64,000 nucleotides of DNA from Sutcliffiella sp. FSL R7-0096 (lineage in GTDB: Bacteria > Bacillota > Bacilli > Bacillales > Bacillaceae_I). Below the pieces are notes generated by a model that ran no database searches, was not told the origin of the DNA, and saw only the letters and a program-made list of their open reading frames with translations. This document shows, in pieces, positions 8,932-17,735 of this stretch. The position numbers and the translations under genes are program-made. Every line of letters starts with the position of its first letter. Position 1 is the first letter of the stretch. The stretch is taken from positions 1,840,001 to 1,904,000 of the forward strand of contig NZ_CP152003.1 of assembly GCF_038595065.1 (NCBI RefSeq). The letters are read 5' to 3'.

Positions 8932-9819
8932 TTGAAGAAAAAAGTAGTGCTTGCAGGAGGAACAGGATTCATCGGGAGATACCTGGAAAAGCAATTTATC
9001 CAACAAAACTATGAAGTTATCATAATTTCAAGACAACCTCAACACCTATCTTGGACAGATACAAAAGGAATCAGAGAGGCAGTCGATAATGCGGAATTGG
9101 TCATAAACCTGGCTGGAAAGTCCGTGGATTGCCGCTATAATGAGAAAAATAAAAAGGGAATTTTTGATTCGAGGACGGAGACAACAAGAATTATTGGGGA
9201 AGCAATCGAATGTGTTCAAAACCCTCCAGAGTTATGGATAAACTCCAGTACCGCAACTATTTATCGACATGCTGAAGACAGGGCGATGTCAGAAACAAAC
9301 GGTGAAATAGGAGAAGGCTTTTCAGTCGAAGTGGCAAAGGCTTGGGAGAAATCATTCTTTGATTTTAATTTATCCCAAACTAGACAGGCTGCATTGCGAA
9401 TTGCCATTGTACTAGGAAAAGATGGTGGTGTTATGACTCCATTTAAAAACTTGGTCACTTTTGGCTTGGGTGGAGTCCAAGGGCCAGGAACGCAAATGTT
9501 CAGCTGGGTACATATCGAGGATGTTTATAAAATCATGCTTTTCCTTAGAGACAGAAAAGACTTAAAGGGAGTGTTCAATTGCTCTGCTCCAAATCCTATC
9601 TCGAACAAGCAATTCATGACTGTAATGAGAGAGAAGATGAATAGAAAGATCGGGTTGCCTTCACCGAGATGGATGCTGGAGATTGGGGCTGTCTTCATTC
9701 GGACGGAAACAGAATTAATCCTGAAAAGCAGATGGGTCATTCCAGAACGGTTGGAACAAGAGGGCTATCAATTTAAGTACGCCAAGATAGATGATGCATT
9801 AGCAGAAATTTTATCCTAG
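8932..9819 (+). CDS. yfhF: TIGR01777-family NAD(P)-dependent epimerase-like protein (YfhF-like), 295 aa
   Basis: An extended short-chain dehydrogenase with the nucleotide-binding motif GGTGFIGRYL at residues 9-18, followed by the family pattern NLAGKSVDCRY and WINSSTATIYRH. The C-terminal region with PSPRWMLEIGAVFIRTETELILKSRWVIP matches the DUF1731 tail of TIGR01777 proteins. The biochemical reaction of this family is not settled; relatives include the human SDR39U1. The start codon is TTG at 8932, with GAGGT nine bases upstream; no ATG fits. It is a monocistronic gene, with a sigma-B promoter for the next gene directly after it. Confidence 0.88.
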   Translation: MKKKVVLAGGTGFIGRYLEKQFIQQNYEVIIISRQPQHLSWTDTKGIREAVDNAELVINLAGKSVDCRYNEKNKKGIFDSRTETTRIIGEAIECVQNPPELWINSSTATIYRHAEDRAMSETNGEIGEGFSVEVAKAWEKSFFDFNLSQTRQAALRIAIVLGKDGGVMTPFKNLVTFGLGGVQGPGTQMFSWVHIEDVYKIMLFLRDRKDLKGVFNCSAPNPISNKQFMTVMREKMNRKIGLPSPRWMLEIGAVFIRTETELILKSRWVIPERLEQEGYQFKYAKIDDALAEILS

Positions 9820-9830
9820 AATATCGGATT

Positions 9831-9856
9831 GTTTTATTCCCTGCTTCTGAGGGTAT
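9831..9856 (+). promoter_or_regulatory. Sigma-B type promoter
   Basis: GTTTTA, a 14-base spacer, then GGGTAT, very close to the general-stress consensus GTTTAA-N13-15-GGGWAW. It ends 30 bases before the ATG of the YocK-like gene. Confidence 0.82.
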
Positions 9857-9886
9857 ACCTTCACTAGATGAAGGGAGTAGATAGAT

Positions 9887-10261
9887 ATGACATTAACAAA
9901 AGAAAAGCAGAAAACACTTCAAATCAAATTGCAAAAGATGAAAGAAAGCATAGAGAAAAAGCGGGAAAATAGTATCTTGGACGAGTCCCTGCGCGAATCT
10001 ACAGGAGAAATCACTTCTGGAATCGGCAATCACTTGGCAGAAGGAAACGCCGAGAGAGTGGAAAGAGAGCAGGAACAAACCTTCGAGCAAATCGATGAGA
10101 AATTGCTAGGTGAGATTGAAGAAGCTTTAGCCAGAATGGAAGAAGGAACATATGGGACTTGTATAGATACAGGAGAAGAGATTCCATATGAACGACTTGA
10201 AGCATTGCCTTATGCGAAACGAACTGCTCAAGCACAAGAGAAGTTTGATAAAGGTGAATGA
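9887..10261 (+). CDS. yocK: TraR/DksA-type general stress protein (YocK-like), degenerate zinc finger, 124 aa
   Basis: The layout is DksA/TraR-like: a long N-terminal coiled-coil (about residues 5-85, Lys/Glu rich) and a C-terminal finger region starting EEGTYGTCIDTG. Of the four finger cysteines only the first remains; the second is Thr and the last pair is replaced in KRTAQAQ, so zinc binding by the usual mode is not expected. DksA relatives bind the secondary channel of RNA polymerase; whether this one does is unknown. B. subtilis YocK is known as a sigma-B-dependent general stress protein, which fits the sigma-B promoter at 9831-9856. A terminator follows immediately. Confidence 0.85.
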   Translation: MTLTKEKQKTLQIKLQKMKESIEKKRENSILDESLRESTGEITSGIGNHLAEGNAERVEREQEQTFEQIDEKLLGEIEEALARMEEGTYGTCIDTGEEIPYERLEALPYAKRTAQAQEKFDKGE

Positions 10262-10272
10262 TAATGATTAAA

Positions 10273-10299
10273 GAGCCACCGGGAACTGCCGGTGGCTTT
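10273..10299 (+). terminator. Terminator after yocK
   Basis: Perfect 8-bp GC-rich stem GCCACCGG / CCGGTGGC with a six-base loop; flanking AAAGA and CTTTG extend it. The T-run is short. Confidence 0.7.
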
Positions 10300-10375
10300 G
10301 AGTTTGAAAAAGAAGGATTATAGCAAACCTAGATCTAATATATGATTAGGAACTAAAAAAAAGAGGAATGCAAAA

Positions 10376-11095
10376 ATGCAGATTTTAGAAGCCACTCTAA
10401 TATATAATCACCAAGTGCCTTGCACGGATGGAACTTTTACAAATAGTTATGACGTTCAAGTCACCATCAAGTTAAATGAAGAAACCCTTCACTTATTCTA
10501 TTCGTTAATGGAAGGAGAAACAGTCTGGTTCCACACCTTTGCGTATGATCAATCCGGTTATGAAAGACCTGGCCTACTTTCACCAAATGATTTTAGGATG
10601 TTATTCGCTAGCCCAGAGGTTAGCCAACATACAAATAAAGCTGAAAGAAAGCTTGGTATTAATGAAAGATGCGAACTAACTATGTTTCCTGAAGAGGTCT
10701 TTAATTCCTTTGATTTTGTATCTTTTCATGATCTATGTAAACGAGTAGCTGGCGTTTTTCATGTGAAGCCCCATGTTTTGACCTTTGATGACCTTGGGAT
10801 GTGTAGCTATCATGCAGTCAAACTTGAGATGGAGGGTGGACCAATTTATATCCTTTGTAACGATTATCAGTTTGCTTTCACCCAAGAATTAGAAGGATAT
10901 CCCATAAAATTTCTACATCATAAAGAATTAGCGTCTTATTTTCCTCCCCCATATACGGCTTTTACGGTGGAGGAATTAAATAGCCCTTTCTGTTTAGATA
11001 AAATAAACCCTGTCTTAGCAAAAAGGGAAGCCTATAATATTAACTATTGGAAACCGCAAACGATGGGGGATTTCTGGTTTAATTATTGGGATTAA
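10376..11095 (+). CDS. Uncharacterised cytosolic protein, 239 aa
   Basis: I do not recognise this protein. It has no signal peptide or membrane segment and an even mix of beta-prone and aromatic residues. The N-terminal third (YNHQVPCTDGTFTNSYDV onward) could form a beta-sandwich. The C-terminus ends in a run rich in Trp, Phe and Tyr (MGDFWFNYWD). Cysteines are scattered with no metal motif. AGAGGA lies ahead of the ATG. It is transcribed alone and converges on the AAA+ ATPase gene, with a shared bidirectional terminator between them. It is a real gene by codon pattern; the function is unknown. Confidence 0.7.
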   Translation: MQILEATLIYNHQVPCTDGTFTNSYDVQVTIKLNEETLHLFYSLMEGETVWFHTFAYDQSGYERPGLLSPNDFRMLFASPEVSQHTNKAERKLGINERCELTMFPEEVFNSFDFVSFHDLCKRVAGVFHVKPHVLTFDDLGMCSYHAVKLEMEGGPIYILCNDYQFAFTQELEGYPIKFLHHKELASYFPPPYTAFTVEELNSPFCLDKINPVLAKREAYNINYWKPQTMGDFWFNYWD

Positions 11096-11102
11096 ATAAA
11101 TA

Positions 11103-11135
11103 GCCTGAGACCTCTATATAGCATGTGTCTCAGGC
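11103..11135. terminator. Bidirectional terminator between convergent genes
   Basis: Perfect 9-bp stem GCCTGAGAC / GTCTCAGGC with a 15-base loop; it serves the gene ending at 11095 and the minus gene ending at 11141. Confidence 0.82.
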
Positions 11136-11140
11136 AATTC

Positions 11141-12415
11141 TTATCTAATGAATCCTACTTGTTCCACATCCGTATCCCATTTGAAGTTTTTCTTCTTCTT
11201 GTTATCTGCTTGTAGATCCGCACAAATCTTTTCTACATCCACTGCTTTTTCATAATGCCACTGCAAGGCGACAGAGGTGTACAACTCATTCAGTTGTGCA
11301 TAGGAGAATCCATCTGTCAGCTGATTAATCTTCATCAGCTCATCCTCAGAAATGAATTGGAGCATATTCTTCTTTTTCAAATAGCCCATTCTTAATTCCA
11401 AAGTAGGAAGTTTAATTTCGTATGCTCTATCAAAACGTCCCGAGCGATTGATGAGAGCGGGATCAATTTTTTCAGGATAGTTGGTGGTCCCAATTAAGAA
11501 GATCCCTTCCTTGGAAGTTGCACCATCCAGTATATTTAAAAAGACGGACCTGACTTCTATTGGCATCGAATCAATATCTTCAATTACCAAAGCCATCGGT
11601 GTCATCCTGTTTACAGTGGAAAACACTTCATGGACGGAGTAGCTGGAAGTGTGCTCCGTAATCTGCCAATAAGCAACAGGGGCTGTAATACTATTGGCAA
11701 TCGACTTCACCAAAGTAGTTTTTCCATTACCAGGCTTTCCGTAAAGCAAAATCCCTCTTTTATAAGGAATATTATACGTTTTAAAGAAGGAGCCGCTATC
11801 TGTGAAGAACTCGTCGATAGAACGATAGATTTCCTTTTTAAGTGATTCTCCTAAGAAAACATCATCACGTGTAACAAAAGTGGTGATTTTCTCTTTAGTA
11901 CTGTCAATACCGTTTTCCGTATCGGTAAATACGGTCACATAGTTTTTCGTATAGTCCCGCTTTCTTTTTATCACATAGTTTAAAAAAGTTAAGAGGCCTT
12001 CATTACTTTTGGCCAAAATAAAATCATGAATGGTCTCAGTATGGGTTTGAAAAATAGGGCACCTGACCACAGCCACTTCATATTCTTTATAGTAATATAG
12101 GGTGTTGGAAAGACGTGGCTTGATGATAAACTCAAGCTGATCTTGATTATGATTAGAGGAAATCGTTCTTGTTTCTAGTCCATCAAAAACATGGGTAACA
12201 GCTTCCACTTTATCAGGATGTATCTCTAAGTCCTCTTCAAGTACTTCCCAAATCTCATTGGATGTTTCATCATCCGCATACAGATGAAAGTCAGTCCCAT
12301 ATTTGTGGTGTAGGGCTTTTTTCAGTTTGCTGACCACATAACCAAAATCATAATAGCTTCCGATTTCTTCGCGGTCTTTTTCATTAAAGTGAATTAAATA
12401 AGGTGTTTTTTGCAT
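11141..12415 (-). CDS. yjoB: BCS1-like AAA+ ATPase (YjoB-like), 424 aa
   Basis: A single AAA+ module follows a unique N-terminal domain of about 190 residues. The Walker A loop GKPGNGKT is at 226-233, Walker B ALVIEDID at 275-282, a sensor-1 TTNYPE near 315 and the arginine finger in INRSGRFDR. The size and layout match B. subtilis YjoB (423 aa), a chaperone-like ATPase tied there to the sigma-W envelope-stress response. I see no clear sigma-W promoter (TGAAAC-N16-CGTA) upstream here, so control may differ. AAGGA is six bases before the ATG. No membrane segment is present. The substrates are unknown. Confidence 0.85.
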   Translation of the reverse strand: MQKTPYLIHFNEKDREEIGSYYDFGYVVSKLKKALHHKYGTDFHLYADDETSNEIWEVLEEDLEIHPDKVEAVTHVFDGLETRTISSNHNQDQLEFIIKPRLSNTLYYYKEYEVAVVRCPIFQTHTETIHDFILAKSNEGLLTFLNYVIKRKRDYTKNYVTVFTDTENGIDSTKEKITTFVTRDDVFLGESLKKEIYRSIDEFFTDSGSFFKTYNIPYKRGILLYGKPGNGKTTLVKSIANSITAPVAYWQITEHTSSYSVHEVFSTVNRMTPMALVIEDIDSMPIEVRSVFLNILDGATSKEGIFLIGTTNYPEKIDPALINRSGRFDRAYEIKLPTLELRMGYLKKKNMLQFISEDELMKINQLTDGFSYAQLNELYTSVALQWHYEKAVDVEKICADLQADNKKKKNFKWDTDVEQVGFIR

Positions 12416-12489
12416 GCAAGTCCTTCTTCCATTTTTGGTAGTTATTTCTTAACATAATATATTTTACTGAGGAAATTCATTTGAGGCAA

Positions 12490-12517
12490 CAAAAAAGACA
12501 GTCACATAGAGACTGTC
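12490..12517 (-). terminator. Terminator of the minus-strand lipoprotein gene
   Basis: Stem GACAGTC / GACTGTC with a seven-base loop; on the minus strand it is followed by TTTTTTG. Confidence 0.88.
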
Positions 12518-12533
12518 GGTTGGGTTTACTTTA

Positions 12534-13055
12534 TTACTCTCTTAATTTTACTAATAGTCCATCATCATTCCTATTTCTAATGGTCGAGATTTTTCCGTCA
12601 TTATTGATGTTGATGACCCCAGTGACCGTTGCTGTGTTTATTTGGCCATCCTTATAGTATTCCACGTCAACTTCGAAATTGTAGGCATCGTTTTCAGTAT
12701 CGTTTATTTTATGTATCGATATATTTTTCGGGAGTAATTGATATTCGTGTTCATGTGCAATTCTTAGATATTCCAGTATAGAATTTGTACTTATAAAACT
12801 TCCGATATCATCTACTAGCATTTCATATTTTTCTTCTACATAGTCATGTAATTCAGGTGGGTAAATATCGTCTTGCTCAAGTGCTAGTTTCAGCTCTTCA
12901 CTAGGTCCTGAAAATTCATTTTCTAAAAAAGCGTTGATGGTAGTTATGTTTTTATCTTTTCCCTTTGATTCCGTTACTGAATTCGAACAACCTGCGATCA
13001 AACTTAAGGTAAAAACGAAAGCAACAATATAATGAATTAATCCTCTTTTCTTCAT
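12534..13055 (-). CDS. Hypothetical lipoprotein, 173 aa
   Basis: A type II signal peptide is clear: MKKRGLIHY, a hydrophobic stretch, then the lipobox LIAGC with Cys at residue 23, so the mature protein is a membrane-anchored lipoprotein on the outer face. The rest is soluble, acidic and beta-prone near the C-terminus (YNFEVDVEYYKDGQINTATV), a pattern seen in small lipoproteins that share an NTF2-like or cystatin-like fold. I recognise no specific family. GGGGGTG precedes the ATG, and a strong terminator follows the stop. It stands alone between the AAA+ gene and the MFS gene. Confidence 0.75.
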   Translation of the reverse strand: MKKRGLIHYIVAFVFTLSLIAGCSNSVTESKGKDKNITTINAFLENEFSGPSEELKLALEQDDIYPPELHDYVEEKYEMLVDDIGSFISTNSILEYLRIAHEHEYQLLPKNISIHKINDTENDAYNFEVDVEYYKDGQINTATVTGVININNDGKISTIRNRNDDGLLVKLRE

Positions 13056-13119
13056 TTGACACCCCCATTTAAAATAGTATCCTAATTATATTTGTTTTTA
13101 TAGTTCTGCAACCATAACA

Positions 13120-14475
13120 TCAAAACTTTTTATTTCTTTTATATTGTAAGTACACAATCGATGTAAGCAATAATAGCCCAGTAACCCCCAAGAAGATATT
13201 TCGGTATATCTCTTCCACTGGTAAGCTTCCTTGCCATACTATCAACAATCCAGTCAGTGCCACTCCAAAGGCTCCGCCAAAGAACTGGACTAGTTGGGCG
13301 ATTCCCATCCCTGCACCAAGCTCAGATTTATCCATAATTCTAGATATCTCATTGGAAATGCTTGAAGTTAGTGCTGAAAACCCTGTGCTCATGAACATAT
13401 AGGTAAACAAAATGACATATGGGGAGAAATTCCCTAGTAATCCGAATGAAATGGTAGAGATGATTAGAAATATTTGGCCGAACAAAATCAGTGGCATATT
13501 GCCAAAGCGGTCGATGAATCTGCCGATAAATTGAGCGGCGATGGCAGAAAGAATAGCCCCGGGAAAGATAAGCAAGCCGATGGTTGCCGGTTCCTTGTTA
13601 AAGATCACCGCCAGCATAATCGGCATTAGAAATAAAGCGGAAAAGTGGGTGACGAATGCCCCAAATCCGATTCCTAACAACCTTACAAACTGTTTGTTCT
13701 TTAATAGTGCAGGTTGTATGAATGGCGTGGAGACTTTGTGAATATGGCGCCAAAGCCACAAGAGGGCAGCGATACTCATCAGTAAAATTGGAATCATAAA
13801 AGTTGATAGGTAAAGTAGAAGTCCTGTCACGCCAATACCAATTAACATACCACCGAGGTAGTCAAATTTTATTTTCTGTGTTTCTTCATCTGGTAGTAGT
13901 TTTCGGAATAGTGGAAGGAGCAGTAAAACGAATCCTGTCACTACAAAAAGGTAATGCCAGCCTAAGTATTGGGTGATGAGTCCCCCAATAACCGGGCCAA
14001 GTCCAAATCCGAGGGAGGCAGCAGAAGAGATAAAGGCCATCGCTTTTCCCCTTCTAGAAATTGGGATATATCGGCCCGCCAACACCATGGCCAACCCTGG
14101 AACAGCCCCGGCACCTGCAGCTTGTAATAGTCTTGCGGCCAATAGCCATATGAAATCCTGCGAAAAGAACCCGATAATCGAGGAAATGGCCAACAAGCCA
14201 AGCCCTATGCTTAGCAATTTTCTAATCGGTAAGAAATCCGACAACCTGCTATATGTCAGGGTTGAAATGGCAAACACGATGGAATAGCCAGATACAATCC
14301 AGGAAGCGGTGGAAGAGGATAGGCTCAGCTCGCTCAATACGCTTGGTAAGGCAACATTGAACATGGTCGTATTCATAACAACAAGCCAAACGGTGGCACT
14401 CCAGATGAGGATGATTTTATTTTCCTCTATAACGGGTTGTTCTAGTTCTTTAAAATCGGCAGCGTGTGATGCCAT
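13120..14475 (-). CDS. MFS exporter, DHA2-like 14-helix type, about 451 aa
   Basis: A drug:proton antiporter-type major facilitator. The N-terminal half shows NTTMFNVALPSVLSEL, the motif-A-like loop SRLSDFLPIRKLL, and LLQAAGAGAVPGLAMVLAGRYIP, all typical of the TetA(L)/DHA2 branch with 14 membrane segments. The likely cargo is a toxic hydrophobic compound, but it cannot be named. The frame opens with GTG at 14484, yet GGTGA is placed well for the ATG at 14475, which I use. It lies 20 bp downstream of the patatin gene on the same strand, so the two may be cotranscribed. Confidence 0.87.
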   Translation of the reverse strand: MASHAADFKELEQPVIEENKIILIWSATVWLVVMNTTMFNVALPSVLSELSLSSSTASWIVSGYSIVFAISTLTYSRLSDFLPIRKLLSIGLGLLAISSIIGFFSQDFIWLLAARLLQAAGAGAVPGLAMVLAGRYIPISRRGKAMAFISSAASLGFGLGPVIGGLITQYLGWHYLFVVTGFVLLLLPLFRKLLPDEETQKIKFDYLGGMLIGIGVTGLLLYLSTFMIPILLMSIAALLWLWRHIHKVSTPFIQPALLKNKQFVRLLGIGFGAFVTHFSALFLMPIMLAVIFNKEPATIGLLIFPGAILSAIAAQFIGRFIDRFGNMPLILFGQIFLIISTISFGLLGNFSPYVILFTYMFMSTGFSALTSSISNEISRIMDKSELGAGMGIAQLVQFFGGAFGVALTGLLIVWQGSLPVEEIYRNIFLGVTGLLLLTSIVYLQYKRNKKF

Positions 14476-14495
14476 GTGTCTCACCAGTTTCTATC

Positions 14496-15341
14496 TTAGT
14501 TTTGTATAAATTCTTGTAGTGCCTTGTAGTTGTTTTTCGCATCTTCATAGCCAAGTTCATATAGGGATTGAAGACGTTCTTTTTTCCGTTCCATTCTGCC
14601 TACAGGTAAGGGTTTGCTTGGCTGGAAAACAAAAGTGGAACGTTTTTCTTTCTCAGTTTCAACATAGTCCAATGTGTCATTATAGAGTTTGTACCGAGTC
14701 TGAAGGCGCTCTGAAATGATCGGATATTCCTTGTATTTAAAAAGTGAAGAAAATCGGCTTGCTTTCTTTTTATACCCAACAGGCTTCGTCAAAATGACGA
14801 CATTTTTCTCAAAACCATCTTTCTGTGCTTTTTTTAGCGGGATAGGATCAATGATTCCCCCGTCTAAGAGCACTTTGTCCTGATATGCTACACTTGGTGC
14901 GACAAAGGGAAGGGAACTTGATGCGCGTATAATCTGAAGCATATCCTCTCCATGCTGGCCCATATTATAGTAAATTGGTTCTCCAGTTAGACAATCCGTA
15001 GTCACTACAACAAACTGTTCCGTTCTATTCAAGAATGTTTCATAGTCATAAGGAACAAGTTTATTGGGAATTTCATCAAATAAAAAGTCCATGTCGAACA
15101 TCTGTCTCTTTTTCCAAAAGTTCCGATAGGAAAGATACCGAGGATCTCCAACAAAGTCAATATTGACCTTTTTGTTTCTCCCTGGCTGTCTGGATAAATA
15201 GGATGCTGCCATGCAAGCACCGGCAGAAACACCAATCACATATGGAAAGTATAAGTCCTTTTCCATAAAATATTCTAAAATTCCGGCAGTATATACCCCT
15301 CGCATACCTCCGCCTTCAAGCACTAAACCACTGTTCAACAA
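14496..15341 (-). CDS. Patatin-like phospholipase, about 281 aa
   Basis: A serine lipid hydrolase with a Ser-Asp dyad. The oxyanion motif GLVLEGGGMRG is near the N-terminus, the nucleophile elbow GVSAG follows near residue 36, and the catalytic aspartate is in LLDGGIIDP. The C-terminal part (RMERKKERLQSLYELGYEDA) matches the bacterial YjjU-type tail. An ATG at 15380 is in frame but lacks a binding site; AAAGAGGG lies seven bases before a TTG at 15341, which also places the start right before the family's conserved N-terminus, so I chose it. No signal peptide: an intracellular enzyme acting on membrane or lipid substrates. Confidence 0.85.
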   Translation of the reverse strand: MLNSGLVLEGGGMRGVYTAGILEYFMEKDLYFPYVIGVSAGACMAASYLSRQPGRNKKVNIDFVGDPRYLSYRNFWKKRQMFDMDFLFDEIPNKLVPYDYETFLNRTEQFVVVTTDCLTGEPIYYNMGQHGEDMLQIIRASSSLPFVAPSVAYQDKVLLDGGIIDPIPLKKAQKDGFEKNVVILTKPVGYKKKASRFSSLFKYKEYPIISERLQTRYKLYNDTLDYVETEKEKRSTFVFQPSKPLPVGRMERKKERLQSLYELGYEDAKNNYKALQEFIQN

Positions 15342-15515
15342 TTGCAATCCCTCTTTTCTTACTAGCTTTGAACTTACCATTTATATAATAAAGCATATTG
15401 TAACAAACCATTTGAACCTTGTCCGGAAAGGTGCCTTAAAAAGAGATATTTGATAAAAAGTCCATGCAAAATGTTTAAAAAGTGCATAGTATTCCTAGTC
15501 TATGAGCCCTATAAT

Positions 15516-15534
15516 AATAATGAAAATCATTATC
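15516..15534. promoter_or_regulatory. Fur box
   Basis: A 19-bp site matching 17 of 19 positions of the classical GATAATGAT-A-ATCATTATC palindrome. A TATAAT hexamer at 15510-15515 directly abuts it, so bound Fur would block the promoter. Confidence 0.9.
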
Positions 15535-15577
15535 AATTACATAGGCTGATTTACAGTCAGAAGAAAGGGAGATAGAA

Positions 15578-16573
15578 ATGAGGAAGAATAAAGGGTTTAT
15601 TCAATTACTGCTTACTTTCAGTATATTGGCATTAATTTTAGCTGGATGCGGAGCAAACAATACAGGAAGCAATACTGGTCAGAACAGTTCTATTGAGGAT
15701 GAAGAAGCAAAAACAGAAGAGTCTACAGAATACACGGTTCAACATGCAATGGGGGAAACAACCATTGAAAATACGCCCCAAAAAGTCGTGGTATTGACTA
15801 ACGAAGGAACAGAAGCTGTATTGGAACTCGGGGTAACACCAGTTGGTGCAGCCAGTCCCGCTGTAGGTACAGAATGGTATGCTCATATTAAAGATGAAAT
15901 GGAAGGGGTAAAGGAGCTAGGGGAAGAATCTGCACCTAACCTAGAAACTATTGCCAGTCTTCAACCAGACTTAATCATCGGAAATAAAATCCGCCATGAA
16001 GAAATCTTTGAACAATTAAAAGCAATTGCACCAACTGTATTCTCTGAAGATTTAGCAGGAGACTGGAAGCAAAACTTTGAGCTATACGCAAAAGCGTTGA
16101 ACAAAGAGGCAGAAGGTATAGAAGCAATGAAAAATTATGATGAGAATGTGGATGAAGTTAAAGGGAAGTTAGCTGAAAAATTGGATATGGAAGTTTCTGT
16201 TGTTCGCTTCTTGCCAACGACTGTTCGTATTTACCAGAAAGATACATTTGCTGGAACGATTCTTTCTGACTTAGGATTTGCACGTCCAGAAGCACAAGAT
16301 AAAGATAATTTCATGGAAGTCATTACTGAAGAACAGATGAGCAGCATGGATGGGGACGTAATGTTTTATTTCAACGCAGATTATGATGAGGAAAAAGGCG
16401 GAACAAAAATGCAAGAAGCTTGGATGCAACATCCTCTATATGAAAAGCTGAATGTTGCACAAACGGATTCTGCATACAAAGTAGATGAAATCATTTGGAA
16501 CCTATCTGGCGGAATTAAAGCGGCAAATCTTCTATTAGAAGATATCGTGAAGTATATGGAAGAAAAGGAATAG
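15578..16573 (+). CDS. Iron-siderophore ABC transporter substrate-binding lipoprotein, 331 aa
   Basis: A periplasmic-binding-protein of the FecB/FepB class. The lipobox LILAGC puts the lipid-bearing Cys at residue 24, followed by a Ser/Thr/Asn/Glu linker. The motif QKVVVLTNEGTEAVLELGVTPVG and SLQPDLIIGN are hallmarks of siderophore-binding lobes. It captures an Fe-siderophore at the cell surface for a permease. No permease or ATPase genes are nearby, so it must share a transporter encoded elsewhere, as B. subtilis YfiY and YxeB do. A strong Fur box upstream predicts induction in iron limitation. The siderophore is not known. Confidence 0.92.
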   Translation: MRKNKGFIQLLLTFSILALILAGCGANNTGSNTGQNSSIEDEEAKTEESTEYTVQHAMGETTIENTPQKVVVLTNEGTEAVLELGVTPVGAASPAVGTEWYAHIKDEMEGVKELGEESAPNLETIASLQPDLIIGNKIRHEEIFEQLKAIAPTVFSEDLAGDWKQNFELYAKALNKEAEGIEAMKNYDENVDEVKGKLAEKLDMEVSVVRFLPTTVRIYQKDTFAGTILSDLGFARPEAQDKDNFMEVITEEQMSSMDGDVMFYFNADYDEEKGGTKMQEAWMQHPLYEKLNVAQTDSAYKVDEIIWNLSGGIKAANLLLEDIVKYMEEKE

Positions 16574-16581
16574 AAAATAAG

Positions 16582-16613
16582 GAAGGTTGGCATCTGCTGT
16601 CAGCCTTCTTTTT
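16582..16613 (+). terminator. Terminator after the siderophore-binding gene
   Basis: 8-bp stem GAAGGTTG / CAGCCTTC (one G-U pair) followed by TTTTT. Confidence 0.85.
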
Positions 16614-16824
16614 ATAAAGCTCATTTCTCAAAGATTGTTGCTATTTTCTCTGGGAAAAAAGTAGGAAATTGGGTTTTTGCTAATTACATATTCTGGATAT
16701 AGAAAGTGATATACTTCTTAAAACAGAGAAAAAAGCACGACAGTAAATAATATAACGACTAATTTGAGTATACGGAACAGAAACAAAGTTTACGAAAACA
16801 GCCATTTATAGAAGGAGGGAGAAT

Positions 16825-17619
16825 ATGGACCTTCAAGAACAAGGCTGGACTTGGCAACAGATGGAGACTTTCTTTTATATGTCCAGTCAAGAAAAAACGA
16901 ATGTTGTCTGGGATTGTCGGATAAGTGAATTGGTGCGTCCTGAAATTCTACATAAACTACTGGATATATATGGAGAGGGGATCAACGCAACGACTAAGGA
17001 CGTTACTGTCATGTATCTTGCAGGCTGGTTTGGATATTTATGTGGGGGTATGCATTTTTTATCCTCCGTTGGATGGAAGGTGACTCCCGAAAACATTCAG
17101 TTGCAACTTTATAAAAACAAGCGTGGTACGATGCTGATCTCATTTGTCATTCATCCTGAAAACTTAGTCAGCCAAGGGGATAGAGAGTGGTTGGTGGAGG
17201 TTTATGAAGAAATCTTGAAGCCTTCACACAAGCATATGCAAGCTATGTCAACTAACAACAATCTTCTACATATGTGGTACCAAGCCACCCATAGTCTCTA
17301 TTGGATCTCAGATCGCATGAAACATTCCAGTCTTCCTGAACGGTATGTGATTCAATACGAAAAAAATTTGGAAATGTTTAAAAAAGTAACTCCCTCTTCT
17401 TGCATGGGAGTGATGACAGAAAAACATCCTTATGCAAAAGAATTAATATTTATCGATAACCCTTGGAACTTAAACGATCCAATGCCTATAAAGCCTTCTT
17501 GCTGCCTTGCTTATCAAACGGAGGGGGGACACTTATGTTACACCTGTCCGAGAATGAAGAAATCAGAACGTCAGGAGAAATTCAATAAAGTTATAGCACA
17601 GCATTCGACAACGACGTAA
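16825..17619 (+). CDS. FhuF-like siderophore-iron reductase, 2Fe-2S protein, 264 aa
   Basis: The C-terminus holds the unusual FhuF cysteine pattern C-C-x10-C-x2-C (CCLAYQTEGGHLCYTC), which binds a [2Fe-2S] cluster in FhuF-type ferric-siderophore reductases. The enzyme would reduce Fe(III) in an imported siderophore in the cytoplasm so that iron is released. No signal peptide or membrane segment is seen. It follows the Fur-boxed binding protein but is separated by a terminator and 250 bp, so it has its own promoter; I found no convincing Fur box for it. AGAAGGAGG precedes the ATG. The overall sequence is diverged, the cysteine signature is decisive. Confidence 0.82.
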   Translation: MDLQEQGWTWQQMETFFYMSSQEKTNVVWDCRISELVRPEILHKLLDIYGEGINATTKDVTVMYLAGWFGYLCGGMHFLSSVGWKVTPENIQLQLYKNKRGTMLISFVIHPENLVSQGDREWLVEVYEEILKPSHKHMQAMSTNNNLLHMWYQATHSLYWISDRMKHSSLPERYVIQYEKNLEMFKKVTPSSCMGVMTEKHPYAKELIFIDNPWNLNDPMPIKPSCCLAYQTEGGHLCYTCPRMKKSERQEKFNKVIAQHSTTT

Positions 17620-17638
17620 GGTTGTTGAATGCTTTTTT
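17601..17638 (+). terminator. Terminator overlapping the end of the FhuF-like gene
   Basis: 12-bp stem GCATTCGACAAC / GTTGTTGAATGC (one G-U pair) and TTTTTT. The left arm encodes the last codons of the gene. Confidence 0.9.
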
Positions 17639-17735
17639 ACATTTGGTACAGAAAATTCATCGTGACATTTTAAAACAACCTGTTGTACAATAATTCACAA
17701 TATTCATTTTTCACTAAAAGAAAGGAGCGGTAAGA

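Noticed and set aside
12416-12480. Sigma-W promoter before the YjoB-like gene
   Set aside because: B. subtilis yjoB has one, but TGAAAC-N16-CGTA is not seen here.
16614-16824. Fur box for the FhuF-like gene
   Set aside because: No stretch approaches the GATAATGAT-type palindrome closely enough.
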